A DNA stretch of 64,000 nucleotides from Pseudooceanicola lipolyticus. GTDB lineage: Bacteria > Pseudomonadota > Alphaproteobacteria > Rhodobacterales > Rhodobacteraceae. Made by a program: the position numbers and the translations under genes. Numbering within the stretch: position 1 is the stretch's first letter; every line of letters starts with the position of its first letter. The notes under the pieces are model-generated. The model was not told where the DNA came from, searched no databases, and saw only the letters and a program-made list of their open reading frames with translations. The stretch spans positions 21,062 to 85,061 of the forward strand of contig NZ_PGTB01000007.1 of the NCBI RefSeq assembly GCF_002786325.1, read 5' to 3'. Of the stretch, positions 42,982-51,994 are shown piece by piece.

Positions 42982-44106
42982 ATGACTTCGAAGACATTCG
43001 ACCGCCGGTCGTTTCTGAAAAAGAGTGCACTGGCCGGGACTGCCGCAACCGGTGCCACGCTGGCAGCGCCAGCGGTTCTGGCGCAGTCCCCCATCGTGAT
43101 GAAGATGCAGACTTCCTGGCCTGCCTCGGACATCTGGGACGAGTTCGCCAAGGATTATGCCCAGAGAGTCGACGAGATGTCGGGGGGACGTCTGAAAATC
43201 GATGTGCTGCCCGCGGGCGCGGTTGTGGCCGCGTTCCAGGTGCTCGATGCGGTGAATGACGGCGTGATCGACGCCGCGCATTCAGTGCCGGTTTACTGGT
43301 ACGGCAAGAACAAGGCGGCCTCGCTGTTCGGCACCGGTCCCGTCTTCGGCGGCTCGGCCACGACGATGCTGGCCTGGTTCTACGAGGGCGGCGGCGCCGA
43401 GCTCTACCGCGAGCTGACGCAGGACATCATGGGGCTCGACGTGATCGGCTATCTTGGCTTTCCGATGTTCGCGCAGCCCTTCGGCTGGTTCAAGGGCGAG
43501 GTCAGCACGCCGGCCGACCTGCAGGGCTTCAAATACCGGACCGTGGGCCTGGCCGCCGACCTGATGGCCAAGCTTGGCATGTCGGTCGCCCAGCTTCCGG
43601 GCGGCGAGATCGTCCCGGCGATGGAGCGCGGCGTGATCGACGCGTTCGAGTTCAACAACCCGACCTCCGACCGCCGTTTCGGGGCGCAGGATGTGGCGAC
43701 CAACTACTACCTGTCCTCGTATCACCAGGCTTCGGAAAGCTTCGAGTTCCTGTTCTCGCGCACCTTTGTCGAGGATCTCGATCCCGACTTGCAGGCGATC
43801 CTGAAATATGGCGTCGAGGCCGCTTCGACAGCCAACACCGCAAAGGCCATGCGCCAGTACTCCACCGACCTGAAAGAGCTTCAGGAAGGCGGCGTGACCG
43901 TACGCCGGACGTCGAAAGAGATCCTCGACGCACAGCTGGCGGCCTGGGACCAGCTGATCCCCGAGCTGGAGCAGGACGAGTTCATGAAGCGCTGCCTCGA
44001 CAGCCAGCGGGAATGGGTCGAAAAGGTCGCCTACTACGAGCTCATGAACGCGCCGGATTACGCGCTTGCCTACGACCACTACTTCCCCGGCAAGCTCTCG
44101 CTCTGA
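42982..44106 (+). CDS. TRAP transporter substrate-binding protein (DctP family), Tat-exported
   Basis: A 374-residue periplasmic binding protein. The N-terminus has a twin-arginine signal (RRSFLKK at 8-14, hydrophobic core, cleavage near AVLA-QSP). The mature part shows the DctP pattern: KMQTSWPASDIWDEF, GRLKIDVLPAGAVV, VIDAAHSVPVYWYGKN, and GFKYRTVGLAADLMAKLGM with the conserved Arg that usually salt-bridges a carboxylate ligand. ERGVIDAFEFNNPTSD also fits the branch that binds 2-oxo acids. Tat export suggests a folded or metal-linked ligand-binding site. It heads an operon with both permeases, an amidase and a small membrane peptide; a hairpin follows the gene. Confidence 0.93.
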   Translation: MTSKTFDRRSFLKKSALAGTAATGATLAAPAVLAQSPIVMKMQTSWPASDIWDEFAKDYAQRVDEMSGGRLKIDVLPAGAVVAAFQVLDAVNDGVIDAAHSVPVYWYGKNKAASLFGTGPVFGGSATTMLAWFYEGGGAELYRELTQDIMGLDVIGYLGFPMFAQPFGWFKGEVSTPADLQGFKYRTVGLAADLMAKLGMSVAQLPGGEIVPAMERGVIDAFEFNNPTSDRRFGAQDVATNYYLSSYHQASESFEFLFSRTFVEDLDPDLQAILKYGVEAASTANTAKAMRQYSTDLKELQEGGVTVRRTSKEILDAQLAAWDQLIPELEQDEFMKRCLDSQREWVEKVAYYELMNAPDYALAYDHYFPGKLSL

Positions 44107-44128
44107 GGCGAACCGATAATCATCGAAG

Positions 44129-44154
44129 ACCCCGGCGCGGTTCCGTGCCGGGGT
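44129..44154 (+). terminator. Intercistronic hairpin after the DctP-type gene
   Basis: An 8-bp stem (ACCCCGGC 44129-44136, GCCGGGGT 44147-44154) with a 10-base loop lies between the binding-protein gene and the small permease gene. No T-run follows, so it more likely stabilises the upstream mRNA or attenuates than fully terminates. Confidence 0.6.
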
Positions 44155-44179
44155 AAGCGTATGGAAGGGGGAGCTCCGA

Positions 44180-44764
44180 ATGATCGGGTTTATCCGTTTT
44201 GCTGACAATCTCTCGGCAGCGTTCGGCAAGGTATTCGCCTGGCTGATCATCCTGATGTCCGTCGGGACCGGGTACGAAGTTTTTGTGCGTTACGTGCTGA
44301 ATGCACCGACGGCATGGGCGCTGGACGTGTCGTTCATCATGTACGGCACGCTTTTCATGATGGGTGGCGCCTATACACTCTCGCGCGGGGGGCATGTGCG
44401 GGGCGACTTCCTGTACCGCCTCTGGCAGCCCAGGACCCAGGCCAAGGTCGACCTGGTGCTGTATTTCCTGTTCTTCTTTCCCGGCATCCTCGCGCTGATC
44501 TTCGCGGGATGGAAATACGCCGCGCGGTCCTGGCAATACACCGAAGTCTCGATCAACAGCCCCGCCGGCGTCCCGATCTACCAGTTCAAAACGGTGATGG
44601 TGGCCGCGGGTATCCTCTTGTTCGTCCAGGGCATTGCGCAGGTCTGCCGCTGCATCGTGGCGATCCGCACCAATGAATGGCTCGAAGCCGAAGAGGACGT
44701 GTTCGAGACCGAAGACCTGCTGATCCGGCAAGCTCACGAGGCCGAAAGGGACACACACACATGA
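44180..44764 (+). CDS. TRAP transporter small permease (DctQ family)
   Basis: A 194-residue inner-membrane protein with four hydrophobic segments (FAWLIILMSVGTGYEVFVRYVL, VSFIMYGTLFMMGGAYTLS quoted as separate spans, VDLVLYFLFFFPGILALIF, VMVAAGILLFVQGIAQV). The RYVLNAPTAWALDVS segment is the family signature (R-Y-x-F-x-x-xxxWxeEls). It overlaps the large permease gene by 4 bases. The C-terminal tail is longer than usual and acidic. Confidence 0.92.
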   Translation: MIGFIRFADNLSAAFGKVFAWLIILMSVGTGYEVFVRYVLNAPTAWALDVSFIMYGTLFMMGGAYTLSRGGHVRGDFLYRLWQPRTQAKVDLVLYFLFFFPGILALIFAGWKYAARSWQYTEVSINSPAGVPIYQFKTVMVAAGILLFVQGIAQVCRCIVAIRTNEWLEAEEDVFETEDLLIRQAHEAERDTHT

Positions 44765-46179
44765 CCGACCCCCAAGTCGCCTTGATGATGCTGGCGCTGT
44801 TCATCGTATTCGTTTTCCTCGGTTTTCCGATCGCCTTCACGCTGATGGCCATGGGCATCGGTTTCGGCTATTACGCCTATTTCGACGCCCGTCGGATGTG
44901 GCGCGATTTCGACCGGCTGGACGAGACCGCGACCACCTGGGACAGCTGGACGACCTGGATCGACGGGTTCCTAAACAACCGAATATTCGACCTCTTCGTG
45001 AACCAGACCTATACGGTGATGTCGAACGAGGTGCTGACCGCGGTGCCGCTGTTTCTGTTCATGGGCTACATCGTCGAGCGCGCCAATATCGTCGACAAGC
45101 TGTTTTCGACCCTCAACATCGCGTCGAAAAACGTACCCGGTTCGATGGGCGTTGCGGCACTGATCACCTGCGCGCTGTTTGCCACCGCGACCGGCATTGT
45201 CGGTGCGGTTGTGACCCTGATGGGCCTGCTGGCGCTGCCGCAGATGCTGAAGGCTCGCTATAACCCGTCGTTTGCAAGCGGCATTATCTGCGCCGGCGGT
45301 ACGCTCGGCATCCTGATCCCACCCTCGATCATGTTGATCGTCTATGCCGCCGCCTCGGGCGTCTCGATCGTGCGCCTCTATGCCGCGGCGCTGCTGCCGG
45401 GGCTGACACTGGTCGGGCTGTATCTGGTCTACGTCATCGGCCGGTCGATCCTTCAGCCGTCCTCGGCGCCGCGGCCCAGCGATGACGAGGTGCCCGACGT
45501 TCCGGTGGGACAGCTGCTGCTGATGATCCTGACCTCGTTCATGCCGCTTGCCTTCCTCATCCTGGCGGTCCTCGGCTCGATCCTTTTCGGGCTGGCCACG
45601 CCCACCGAGGCAGCGTCGATCGGGGCGCTGGGCGGCATCTTTCTGGCCGTGGTGTACCGCGCGATGACCTGGCAGCGGCTGCGCGAAAGCGTCTATCTCA
45701 CGGTGCGCACCACCGCGATGGTCTGCTGGCTTTTCGTCGGCTCCTATACCTTCTCGGCGGTATTTTCCTATCTCGGCGGTGAGCACATCATCTCGGAATT
45801 CGTGCAGTCGCTGAACCTGACGCCGCTGATGTTCCTGATCCTCGCGCAGCTCATCATCTTCCTGCTCGGCTGGCCGCTGGAATGGTCCGAGATCATCATC
45901 ATCTTCGTGCCGATCTTCCTGCCGCTGCTGGCGATCTTCGAGGTTGACCCGCTGTTTTTCGGCATCCTCGTGGCGCTGAACCTCCAGACCAGTTTTCTGA
46001 CACCACCGATGGCGATGTCCGCCTACTATCTGAAGGGGATCGCGCCACCCGAGGTCCGGCTGACCCAGATCTTCTCGGGCGTGATGCCGTTCCTGTTCTG
46101 CGTCATCGTCTCGATGGTGCTGATGTACATCTTCCCGCAGATCGTCTTCCACCTGCCGGAGCTGTTCTATGGCCGCTGA
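44761..46179 (+). CDS. TRAP transporter large permease (DctM family)
   Basis: A 472-residue inner-membrane permease with about a dozen spans, the ion-coupled transport subunit. Conserved parts include VLTAVPLFLFMGYIVERANI, ALITCALFATATGIVGAVV, AGGTLGILIPPSIMLIVYA and ATPTEAASIGALGGIFLA (partial quotes). The ATG at 44761 overlaps the small permease stop. A ~40-residue insert (FDARRMWRDFDRLDETATT) after the first span is seen in the branch of DctM proteins that goes with 2-oxo-acid/lactate-type binding proteins. Its end overlaps the amidase gene by 11 bases. Confidence 0.93.
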   Translation: MTDPQVALMMLALFIVFVFLGFPIAFTLMAMGIGFGYYAYFDARRMWRDFDRLDETATTWDSWTTWIDGFLNNRIFDLFVNQTYTVMSNEVLTAVPLFLFMGYIVERANIVDKLFSTLNIASKNVPGSMGVAALITCALFATATGIVGAVVTLMGLLALPQMLKARYNPSFASGIICAGGTLGILIPPSIMLIVYAAASGVSIVRLYAAALLPGLTLVGLYLVYVIGRSILQPSSAPRPSDDEVPDVPVGQLLLMILTSFMPLAFLILAVLGSILFGLATPTEAASIGALGGIFLAVVYRAMTWQRLRESVYLTVRTTAMVCWLFVGSYTFSAVFSYLGGEHIISEFVQSLNLTPLMFLILAQLIIFLLGWPLEWSEIIIIFVPIFLPLLAIFEVDPLFFGILVALNLQTSFLTPPMAMSAYYLKGIAPPEVRLTQIFSGVMPFLFCVIVSMVLMYIFPQIVFHLPELFYGR

Positions 46180-47521
46180 CGCCAGTGATGCGGGACAACA
46201 GCTGCTGGCGCTTGGCGCCAGCGAGCTGCGAGACCGGCTCGCTTCGGGCGCGCTGGATGCGGTGACATTGGTCGAGTCCTGCCTGGCCCGGATCGCGGCG
46301 CGCGACCCCGAGGTGCACGCCTGGGCGCATGTCGACCCCGACTTCGCCCGCCATCAGGCGCGGGCGATGGATGCGCATCGCAGGTCGGGGCGCCCGCTCG
46401 GCGCGCTGCACGGTCTGCCGGTGGGGGTGAAGGACATCATCGACACCGCGCGGATGCCGACCGGGAACGGATGTGCGCTGGACGCCGGCCGGGTGCCGGC
46501 CAAGGATGCCTGGATCATCCAGCGTCTCAAATCGGCCGGCGCGATCATTCTGGGCAAGACCGTGTCCACCGAACTTGCCTACCTGCACCCCGGGGCCACC
46601 CGGAATCCGCATAATCTCGACCATACGCCGGGTGGCTCGTCCTCGGGGTCCGCCGCCGCGGTGGCGGACGGAATGGTGCCGCTTGCGATCGGAACCCAGA
46701 CCGGCGGCTCGGTGATCCGCCCGGCCGCGTTCTGTGGTGTCACCGGGTTCAAGCCGAGCTTCGGGGCGATCCCGCGCAACGGCGTGCTGATGCAGTCGCA
46801 CACGCTCGACACGCTCGGGGTCTTTGCAAGCGATCCCACCGGAGCGGCGATTTTGGCCGAGGTGATCTTTGGCTATGACCCTGCCGATACGGCGACCTCA
46901 CCCGCGCCATTTCCGGCATTGGAGCGCACCGCCGCCAGCGCGCCGCCGCTGCCGCCGGTCTTCGCCATTGTGCGCCCGCCCGGCTGGGAGCGCGCCGATG
47001 ACGACCTGAAACAGGCCATTGCCGGGCTGGAAGAGGCCCTGGGCGAGCAGGCCTTTTCCGTGGACCTGCCGGAGATCTTCGCCGAAGCCGCCGCGCAGCG
47101 CGAACGCATCAACCTCGCCGAGATGTCCCGCTATTATTATCATTACGAGCGTGACGGGGCGGCGCAGCTCTCCGACGTGGTGCTGAAGGCCATCCGCAGC
47201 GGCGCCACCATGCCCGCCCGCGATTATCTCGCCGCGCTCGACTGGCCGCGGATCCTCGGCGTGGCGCTGGAGGAAATCTTCTCCCGCTGCGACGCAATTC
47301 TGTGTCCCGCGGCACCGGGTCCGGCACCAGCCGGGTTGGAAAGCACCGGCGACGCGATCTTCAACGGGCTCTGGACGCTCTGCGGCACCCCAGCCGTGAC
47401 CGTGCCGATCCTGACCGCAAGCAACGGCCTGCCGATGGGGGTGCAACTTGTCGCCGGGCGCGGGGACGACGCGCGGCTGATGCGCACCGCCCGGTGGCTT
47501 TATGACTGGGCCGACGGCTGA
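46169..47521 (+). CDS. Amidase signature family hydrolase
   Basis: A 450-residue cytoplasmic hydrolase of the amidase signature family with the Ser-cisSer-Lys triad: Lys in LPVGVKDIIDTA, cis-Ser in GGSSSGSAAAVADG, nucleophile Ser in TQTGGSVIRPAAFCG. It overlaps the large permease gene by 11 bases, so the TRAP transporter probably imports an amide-containing or related compound that this enzyme hydrolyses. The exact substrate is unknown. Another amidase lies at the right edge of the window, in an unrelated operon. Confidence 0.9.
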   Translation: MAADASDAGQQLLALGASELRDRLASGALDAVTLVESCLARIAARDPEVHAWAHVDPDFARHQARAMDAHRRSGRPLGALHGLPVGVKDIIDTARMPTGNGCALDAGRVPAKDAWIIQRLKSAGAIILGKTVSTELAYLHPGATRNPHNLDHTPGGSSSGSAAAVADGMVPLAIGTQTGGSVIRPAAFCGVTGFKPSFGAIPRNGVLMQSHTLDTLGVFASDPTGAAILAEVIFGYDPADTATSPAPFPALERTAASAPPLPPVFAIVRPPGWERADDDLKQAIAGLEEALGEQAFSVDLPEIFAEAAAQRERINLAEMSRYYYHYERDGAAQLSDVVLKAIRSGATMPARDYLAALDWPRILGVALEEIFSRCDAILCPAAPGPAPAGLESTGDAIFNGLWTLCGTPAVTVPILTASNGLPMGVQLVAGRGDDARLMRTARWLYDWADG

Positions 47522-47538
47522 AAAGGAACGAAACAGAC

Positions 47539-47700
47539 ATGTTACGCCTTCTCTATCTCATCGCCTTCCTCATCTTTGCGGCGTTTGTGGGTATCCTCGC
47601 CTATAGCGTCCCAAGCCCCGATCTGATCGCTGTGGTGGTGTTCACCCTCGCTCTCGTGGGGTGGGACTGCTACCGAACCACCCGCGGTCCGCGCAATTAG
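47539..47700 (+). CDS. 53-residue membrane peptide at the end of the TRAP-amidase operon
   Basis: ATG at 47539 with a good ribosome-binding site (AAGGAACG, 8-10 bases upstream) and a TAG stop at 47698-47700. The product begins MLRLLYLIAFLIFAAFVGIL and has two hydrophobic segments joined by SVPSPDL, ending in a basic DCYRTTRGPRN tail. Size and layout resemble small two-span inner-membrane peptides with LapA-like or DUF1049-like character, but I cannot assign a family. It follows the amidase stop by 17 bases in the same direction, so it is probably co-transcribed. Confidence 0.6.
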   Translation: MLRLLYLIAFLIFAAFVGILAYSVPSPDLIAVVVFTLALVGWDCYRTTRGPRN

Positions 47701-47794
47701 ATGCGATGCCGGGCCCGATGCGCGGCGCCGTCTTTCCCGTGCGCCAAGTCGAGGTGACGTGCCGCCGGCGACGGGGTCGGCCGTTGGCGTCCGG

Positions 47795-48511
47795 TCATTC
47801 CACCGCCTTGGCCTGATTGACCCGCGCCGACAGCGCCGCGTGGTTCTCCACCCGCTCGGAATAGCGGTCGACAAGATGTTCGCGGATGTCGCGGGTCAGC
47901 AGGGTGAAGCGCATCAACTCCTCCATCACATCGACGATGCGGTTGTAATAGGGCGAGGGTTTCATCCGGCCATGTTCGTCGAATTCGTCCCAGGCCTTGG
48001 CCACCGAGGACTGGTTGGGAATGGTCAGCAGCCGCATCCAGCGGCCCAGGATGCGCAGCTGGTTCACCGTGTTGAACGATTGCGACCCGCCGCAGACCTG
48101 CATCACCGCCAGCGTCTTGCCCTGGGTGGGGCGCACGCCGCCAAGCGACAGCGGGATCCAGTCGATCTGGCTCTTCATGATGCCGGTCACCGCGCCGTGG
48201 CGCTCGGGAGAGGACCAGACCATGCCCTCGCACCAGCTGACCAGGTCGCGGAGTTCGGCGACCTTTGGATGCTCGACCGGGGCGCTGTCGGGCAGGGGCA
48301 GGCCGCGCGGATCGAAAAGGCGCACCTCGGCCCCGAAGCGGGTCAGGATGCGCGCGGCTTCCTCGGCGGCAAAGCGCGAGAAGCTGCGTTCGCGCAGCGA
48401 GCCGTAGAGGATCAGGATGCGGGGCGCGTGGTGGCTGCGGTCGGCTGGAAACAGCGCCTCGGGGTCGATCGGCGCGAAGGCGGCCTCTGAGAGTTGCGGG
48501 GTGTCGGTCAT
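47795..48511 (-). CDS. arsH: ArsH, NADPH-dependent FMN reductase / organoarsenical oxidase
   Basis: A 238-residue flavoprotein. The FMN-binding loop [20 protein letters not shown], the segment [22 protein letters not shown] and the ArsH-specific C-terminus ([43 protein letters not shown]; quoted in pieces) identify it. ArsH oxidises trivalent organoarsenicals such as methylarsenite to less toxic pentavalent forms. ATG at 48511 overlaps by 4 bases the stop of a 34-codon frame that follows acr3, so it is coupled to the arsenite-exporter operon. A far longer open frame on this strand extends up to 49324 but is not conserved. Confidence 0.94.
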   Translation of the reverse strand: MTDTPQLSEAAFAPIDPEALFPADRSHHAPRILILYGSLRERSFSRFAAEEAARILTRFGAEVRLFDPRGLPLPDSAPVEHPKVAELRDLVSWCEGMVWSSPERHGAVTGIMKSQIDWIPLSLGGVRPTQGKTLAVMQVCGGSQSFNTVNQLRILGRWMRLLTIPNQSSVAKAWDEFDEHGRMKPSPYYNRIVDVMEELMRFTLLTRDIREHLVDRYSERVENHAALSARVNQAKAVE

Positions 48512-48612
48512 AGACAGTCTCCGTTTGCGTCGATGACCACCGGCTCGGCACCGCTGGCGCCCCGGGCGGCCCGCACGGCGCCGCAGTTGGGGGTGGGAAG
48601 GATGACGATCAT
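48508..48612 (-). CDS. Possible 34-residue peptide between acr3 and arsH
   Basis: ATG at 48612 lies 4 bases after the acr3 stop with GGAG upstream; the TGA overlaps the arsH start codon as ATGA. The product starts [18 protein letters not shown] and ends DANGDCL, with Cys10 and Cys33. It is too short for an arsenate reductase (ArsC), although a CG-R-type turn near residue 10 recalls one. It may be a translational coupler, a relic, or a real peptide with an As(III)-binding cysteine pair. Confidence 0.35.
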   Translation of the reverse strand: MIVILPTPNCGAVRAARGASGAEPVVIDANGDCL

Positions 48613-48615
48613 CGC

Positions 48616-49662
48616 TCAGGCTCCGGTTTCGGGAAAGCGCGCCCGCGTGCGGTTGGCGAAAGCCACAAGCGACAGCATCACCGGCACCTCGACCAGCACG
48701 CCCACCACGGTGGCCAGCGCGGCGCCGGAGTTGAGCCCGAAAAGGCTGATGGCGACGGCGACGGCAAGCTCGAAAAAGTTCGAGGTGCCGATCATCGCGC
48801 AAGGGGCGGCGATGCGGTGCGGCACCTTGAGGAGCCAAGCCGCGCCATAGGCCAGCGCGAAGATTCCGTAGCTCTGGATCAGGATCGGCACCGCGATCAG
48901 CACGATCACCCCGGGGCGCGAAAGCAGGGTCTCGCCCTGAAGGCCGAACAGGATCGCCACCGTCGCGATCAGGCCGAGCATCGAGAGCGGCTTGATGCGG
49001 GCGGTAAAGGCCGCGATCGCCGCCTCGGATCCCAGTGCGCGGCGGGTCAGCAGCCCCGCCAGCAGCGGCAGGACGACATAGAGCACCGTGGCCAAGACCA
49101 GCGTGTCCCATGGCACGGTGATCTCGGTCACGCCCAGCAGCAGCGCCACGATCGGGGCGAAGGCCACCACCATGATCAGATCGTTCACCGACACCTGCAC
49201 CAGCGTGTAGGTGGCGTCGCCGCGGGTGAGCTGGCTCCAGACGAAGACCATCGCGGTGCAGGGGGCCGCGCCGAGCAGGATCAGACCGGCGATATATTGC
49301 GCGGCATCCTCGGGCGCGATCCATGCGGCGAAGATATGTTCGAAGAACAGCACCGCGAGGAAGGCCATGGTGAAGGGTTTGATCAGCCAGTTCACCACCA
49401 GCGTGACCAGCAGGCCCCTGGGCTGCCTGGCCACCCCGGCGACGGCACCGAAATCGACATTGACCATCATCGGGTAGACCATCGCCCAGATCAGCACCGC
49501 GACCACCAGGTTGATCGAGGCGACCTCGGTCGCGGCGATGGCGGTGACGAGGCCCGGCGCCACGCTGCCGATGGCGAGGCCAACCACCATGGCAAGCGCG
49601 ACCCAGAGGGTCAAAAGACGTTCAAAGCGGCCCATCGGGGCCGGGGCGGCGGTGTCGGACAT
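48616..49662 (-). CDS. ACR3-family arsenite efflux permease
   Basis: A 348-residue inner-membrane protein with ten hydrophobic spans, belonging to the ACR3 (ArsB-type in function) arsenite/antimonite exporter family. The conserved region [20 protein letters not shown] contains the essential cysteine in span 4, and [13 protein letters not shown] and [19 protein letters not shown] are also family blocks. It is the first gene of the minus-strand ars operon, divergent from arsR. No arsenate reductase gene is nearby, so the operon handles As(III) or organoarsenicals directly or relies on a reductase elsewhere. ATG at 49662 with GGAG upstream. Confidence 0.93.
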   Translation of the reverse strand: MSDTAAPAPMGRFERLLTLWVALAMVVGLAIGSVAPGLVTAIAATEVASINLVVAVLIWAMVYPMMVNVDFGAVAGVARQPRGLLVTLVVNWLIKPFTMAFLAVLFFEHIFAAWIAPEDAAQYIAGLILLGAAPCTAMVFVWSQLTRGDATYTLVQVSVNDLIMVVAFAPIVALLLGVTEITVPWDTLVLATVLYVVLPLLAGLLTRRALGSEAAIAAFTARIKPLSMLGLIATVAILFGLQGETLLSRPGVIVLIAVPILIQSYGIFALAYGAAWLLKVPHRIAAPCAMIGTSNFFELAVAVAISLFGLNSGAALATVVGVLVEVPVMLSLVAFANRTRARFPETGA

Positions 49663-49690
49663 GCAAGGTCTCCGAGCTGAGGCTGTGGTA

Positions 49691-49779
49691 TTAATCCGTC
49701 ATTTCGCGGATTTAAGGATTAAGGGCTGGGTAGGCGCATGCTCACAGCTTGTCAATACTCCTCATTTCGCGTAATTACG
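49691..49779. promoter_or_regulatory. Candidate ArsR operators in the ars divergent promoter
   Basis: TCATTTCGCG occurs twice, at 49699-49708 and 49762-49771. The first lies within the nested dyads AATCCG/CGGATT (49693-49712) and TTAATCC/GGATTAA (49691-49723). The second abuts the perfect palindrome CGTAATTACG (49770-49779), which ends 4 bases before the arsR start. Placement fits repression of both directions. Confidence 0.6.
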
Positions 49780-49783
49780 AATT

Positions 49784-50107
49784 ATGGACCAGAGCTCTGC
49801 CATCGACGCCTTCAGCGCGCTTGCCCACGACACCCGGCTGGAGATCTTCCGCCTGCTGGTGCGGCGTGGCCCCGAGGGCACGCCGGCGATGGAGGTCGGA
49901 CGGCTTCTTGGGCTGAAGCCCTCGACCCTGTCCGGGCATCTTGCAACGCTGAAGCGCGCCGGGCTGGTCAGCGCCGAACGGCAGCATCGCGAGGTGTTTT
50001 ACGCGCCCCGGTTCGACGCGGTGAACGGATTGGTGCGCTTTCTGCTCGACGATTGCTGCGGCGGCGATGAAAGCGCCTGCGCCGGGCTCGTCCTGCCCAG
50101 ATTATAA
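49784..50107 (+). CDS. arsR: ArsR-family metalloregulator
   Basis: A 107-residue winged-helix repressor: SALAHDTRLEIFRLLVRRG is the ArsR N-terminal helix and GLKPSTLSGHLATLKRAGLV the recognition helix pair. Classical ELCVCDL cysteines in the recognition helix are absent; instead a C-terminal cluster (DDCCGGDESAC) provides three cysteines, as in alphaproteobacterial ArsR variants that bind As(III) near the C-terminus. It sits divergently from acr3-arsH with operator-like repeats between. ATG at 49784. Loss of DNA binding on As(III) binding is the expected control; that is family knowledge. Confidence 0.93.
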   Translation: MDQSSAIDAFSALAHDTRLEIFRLLVRRGPEGTPAMEVGRLLGLKPSTLSGHLATLKRAGLVSAERQHREVFYAPRFDAVNGLVRFLLDDCCGGDESACAGLVLPRL

Positions 50108-50308
50108 GCGCCGCCGCGGCCGGCGCGGGCCGGTCACAATGCCAATCGGGGGCAGGGCGCAACGCCTTTCGGCCTGCGCTTGCGGCGCCACCGATCCCGC
50201 CCAAACAGGCCGGTCTTGCGATGATCCCGTCCTGCAACCGATCTTGGGCCCGGCCCCGAACAGGCACGCTGGGCAGACCTGGCGCTGCCGTGTGTTCAGG
50301 ATGCGGGA

Positions 50309-51994
50309 TCAGGCCAGCAGGTCATAATCATAGGCGGCAAGCACGGCCGGGTTCTGGAAGGCGAAATAGTCGACGCTTTCGGCGATATGGTTGGTCTCGG
50401 AATCGCGGCTTTTCTCCTCTTCCACCGAGACCGCAAAGCCGGTGGCTGTCGCGCCATCGCCGCGCGCCCATGCGGTGTCTTTGCCGTCAAAGCTCGACAG
50501 GGCGGCGATGGCATTCCCGCCACCGGGCAGGGCGGCGCCCAGGTCGACCACGGCCTCGGCGTCGGTGACACCGGCCCGCCGGCCGGCCACCCAGTCGAAC
50601 CCGTCGACGTTGCCGCTGCCGGCCTCGATGGCGACCCAGCCGAGCGTTTCGGCCACATGCCCGCCGGAGTTGCGCGCCTCTTCCTCCTGCATCGTCAATT
50701 GAAACCCCTCCGCCGTGGCGCCCTGTTGACGCGTGGTGACGAAATCGGAGCCGTTAAAGCTCTGCACCTGGCTGAGAATGACCGGCGCATTGCCGAAGTC
50801 GCCCGCAAAGGTGACGGTTTCGAAGCCCTGCGGCGACAGTTTGCTGCTGGTCTGCGTGCCGGCTTCCAACACCGTGCCATCCGGCAGAATCCAGCTCCCG
50901 GCCTCGACCACCAGATAATTGACGGTTTCATTGGCGTGCCAGCCGTCGAGGTAATTCGGTTCCTGCAAGTGCAGCGTCAGCTCCTGGCCGCTGACGTCGC
51001 TGATCCGCACGTTCACCGGCTGCCCGCCATTCTGGGTGGCGACGAAGGCGACAACCACCGGGTTGTCATAGCTGTGCTGCAGCGTCACCGTTGTGGCGCG
51101 GTGGTTCAGCGTCACCTGACCGGTTTCGGCAATCGCGGGCGTCAGCAGGGCGGAGGTGTCAATAACCGCGTCGGCAAAGTGGATTTCCTCGATCCCGTCC
51201 AGACTGTCGGTCCCGTCATCGCCATCGCCCGGATCGACATCCTGCACCTGGATCAGGCCCTGCGCCGTCACCGAAACCGCGTATCCCGCGCGGTTGCCGG
51301 CGTACTCCGCCCGGTCGCCGCTGCTGTGGGCGCCGCCGTGCAACATGTCATCTCCCGGCCCGCCGGTGAGACTGTCGTCGCCGGAACCGGCCCAGATCAC
51401 GTCATTCCCGCGCCCCGCCGTCACCACGTCGTCGCCGTCCAGCGCCATCAGGGTTTCGTCGATCTGCAGGCCGGCCATCAGGTCATTGCCCGCGGTGCCG
51501 TAGAAGATACCGTCGGCCGGCGGCGTCACATCCGCGACGATGTTGCCCCAGCTTGCGAAACCGATGAAGTCGTCGCTGTTCATCCCCGCCGGTAGCAAGG
51601 CCGAGGGCGTGCCGCCGGCGGCGTGCAGCAGGGCGCCGATGAAGGCGTTGGAATTCTCTTCGAACAGGCTGTAGTCGTAGTTGCTGCCATCGATCAGGCG
51701 CGCGTATTTGACCATGAACGCCCAGGCGTCATCATCGGTCAGCTGCGGAAAGTCGAGCGGCGTGCTGACCCGCTGCTCGGGGGTATCGCCATCACGGTCA
51801 TCGGCCGAGTCTGGCAGCGCGACATTGACCTCGATTGCCATCTCGCCAAAGGGCCAGAAGCTGTTCTCGGGACCCGACCGCAAGACGTATTCGTCGCCGT
51901 TGATGTCCCTGAACACCAGGTAAAGATGCTGGAACGGCAAGGAAAACCCGAGCGAATCCACGTTGCTTGTTTCGATGAATATTTCGCCGCTCAT
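50309..51994 (-). CDS. RTX-type secreted protein with three C-terminal beta modules
   Basis: A 561-residue acidic protein. The N-terminal ~150 residues are unique and tryptophan/aspartate-rich. A short RTX block follows (YGTAGNDLMAG, ALDGDDVVTAGRGNDVIWAG, SGDDSLTGGPGDDMLHGG), with calcium-binding nonapeptides. From about residue 280 come three copies of a ~85-residue beta module: VVVAFVATQNGGQPVNVRI...YLVVEAG, VILSQVQSFNGSDFVTTR...WVAIEAG and AIAALSSFDGKDTAWARG...YFAFQN. The repeats resemble H-type-lectin-like modules found in secreted RTX proteins, but I cannot fix the family. Export by type I secretion is likely; no transporter gene is in the window. ATG at 51994 preceded by a G-rich ribosome-binding site; a longer frame to 52252 is rejected. 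Confidence 0.8.
   Translation of the reverse strand: MSGEIFIETSNVDSLGFSLPFQHLYLVFRDINGDEYVLRSGPENSFWPFGEMAIEVNVALPDSADDRDGDTPEQRVSTPLDFPQLTDDDAWAFMVKYARLIDGSNYDYSLFEENSNAFIGALLHAAGGTPSALLPAGMNSDDFIGFASWGNIVADVTPPADGIFYGTAGNDLMAGLQIDETLMALDGDDVVTAGRGNDVIWAGSGDDSLTGGPGDDMLHGGAHSSGDRAEYAGNRAGYAVSVTAQGLIQVQDVDPGDGDDGTDSLDGIEEIHFADAVIDTSALLTPAIAETGQVTLNHRATTVTLQHSYDNPVVVAFVATQNGGQPVNVRISDVSGQELTLHLQEPNYLDGWHANETVNYLVVEAGSWILPDGTVLEAGTQTSSKLSPQGFETVTFAGDFGNAPVILSQVQSFNGSDFVTTRQQGATAEGFQLTMQEEEARNSGGHVAETLGWVAIEAGSGNVDGFDWVAGRRAGVTDAEAVVDLGAALPGGGNAIAALSSFDGKDTAWARGDGATATGFAVSVEEEKSRDSETNHIAESVDYFAFQNPAVLAAYDYDLLA

Noticed and set aside
48512-49324. Upstream extension of the arsH frame by more than 250 codons
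   Set aside because: It runs antisense-free but out of frame through the acr3 gene; the conserved ArsH start is at 48511.
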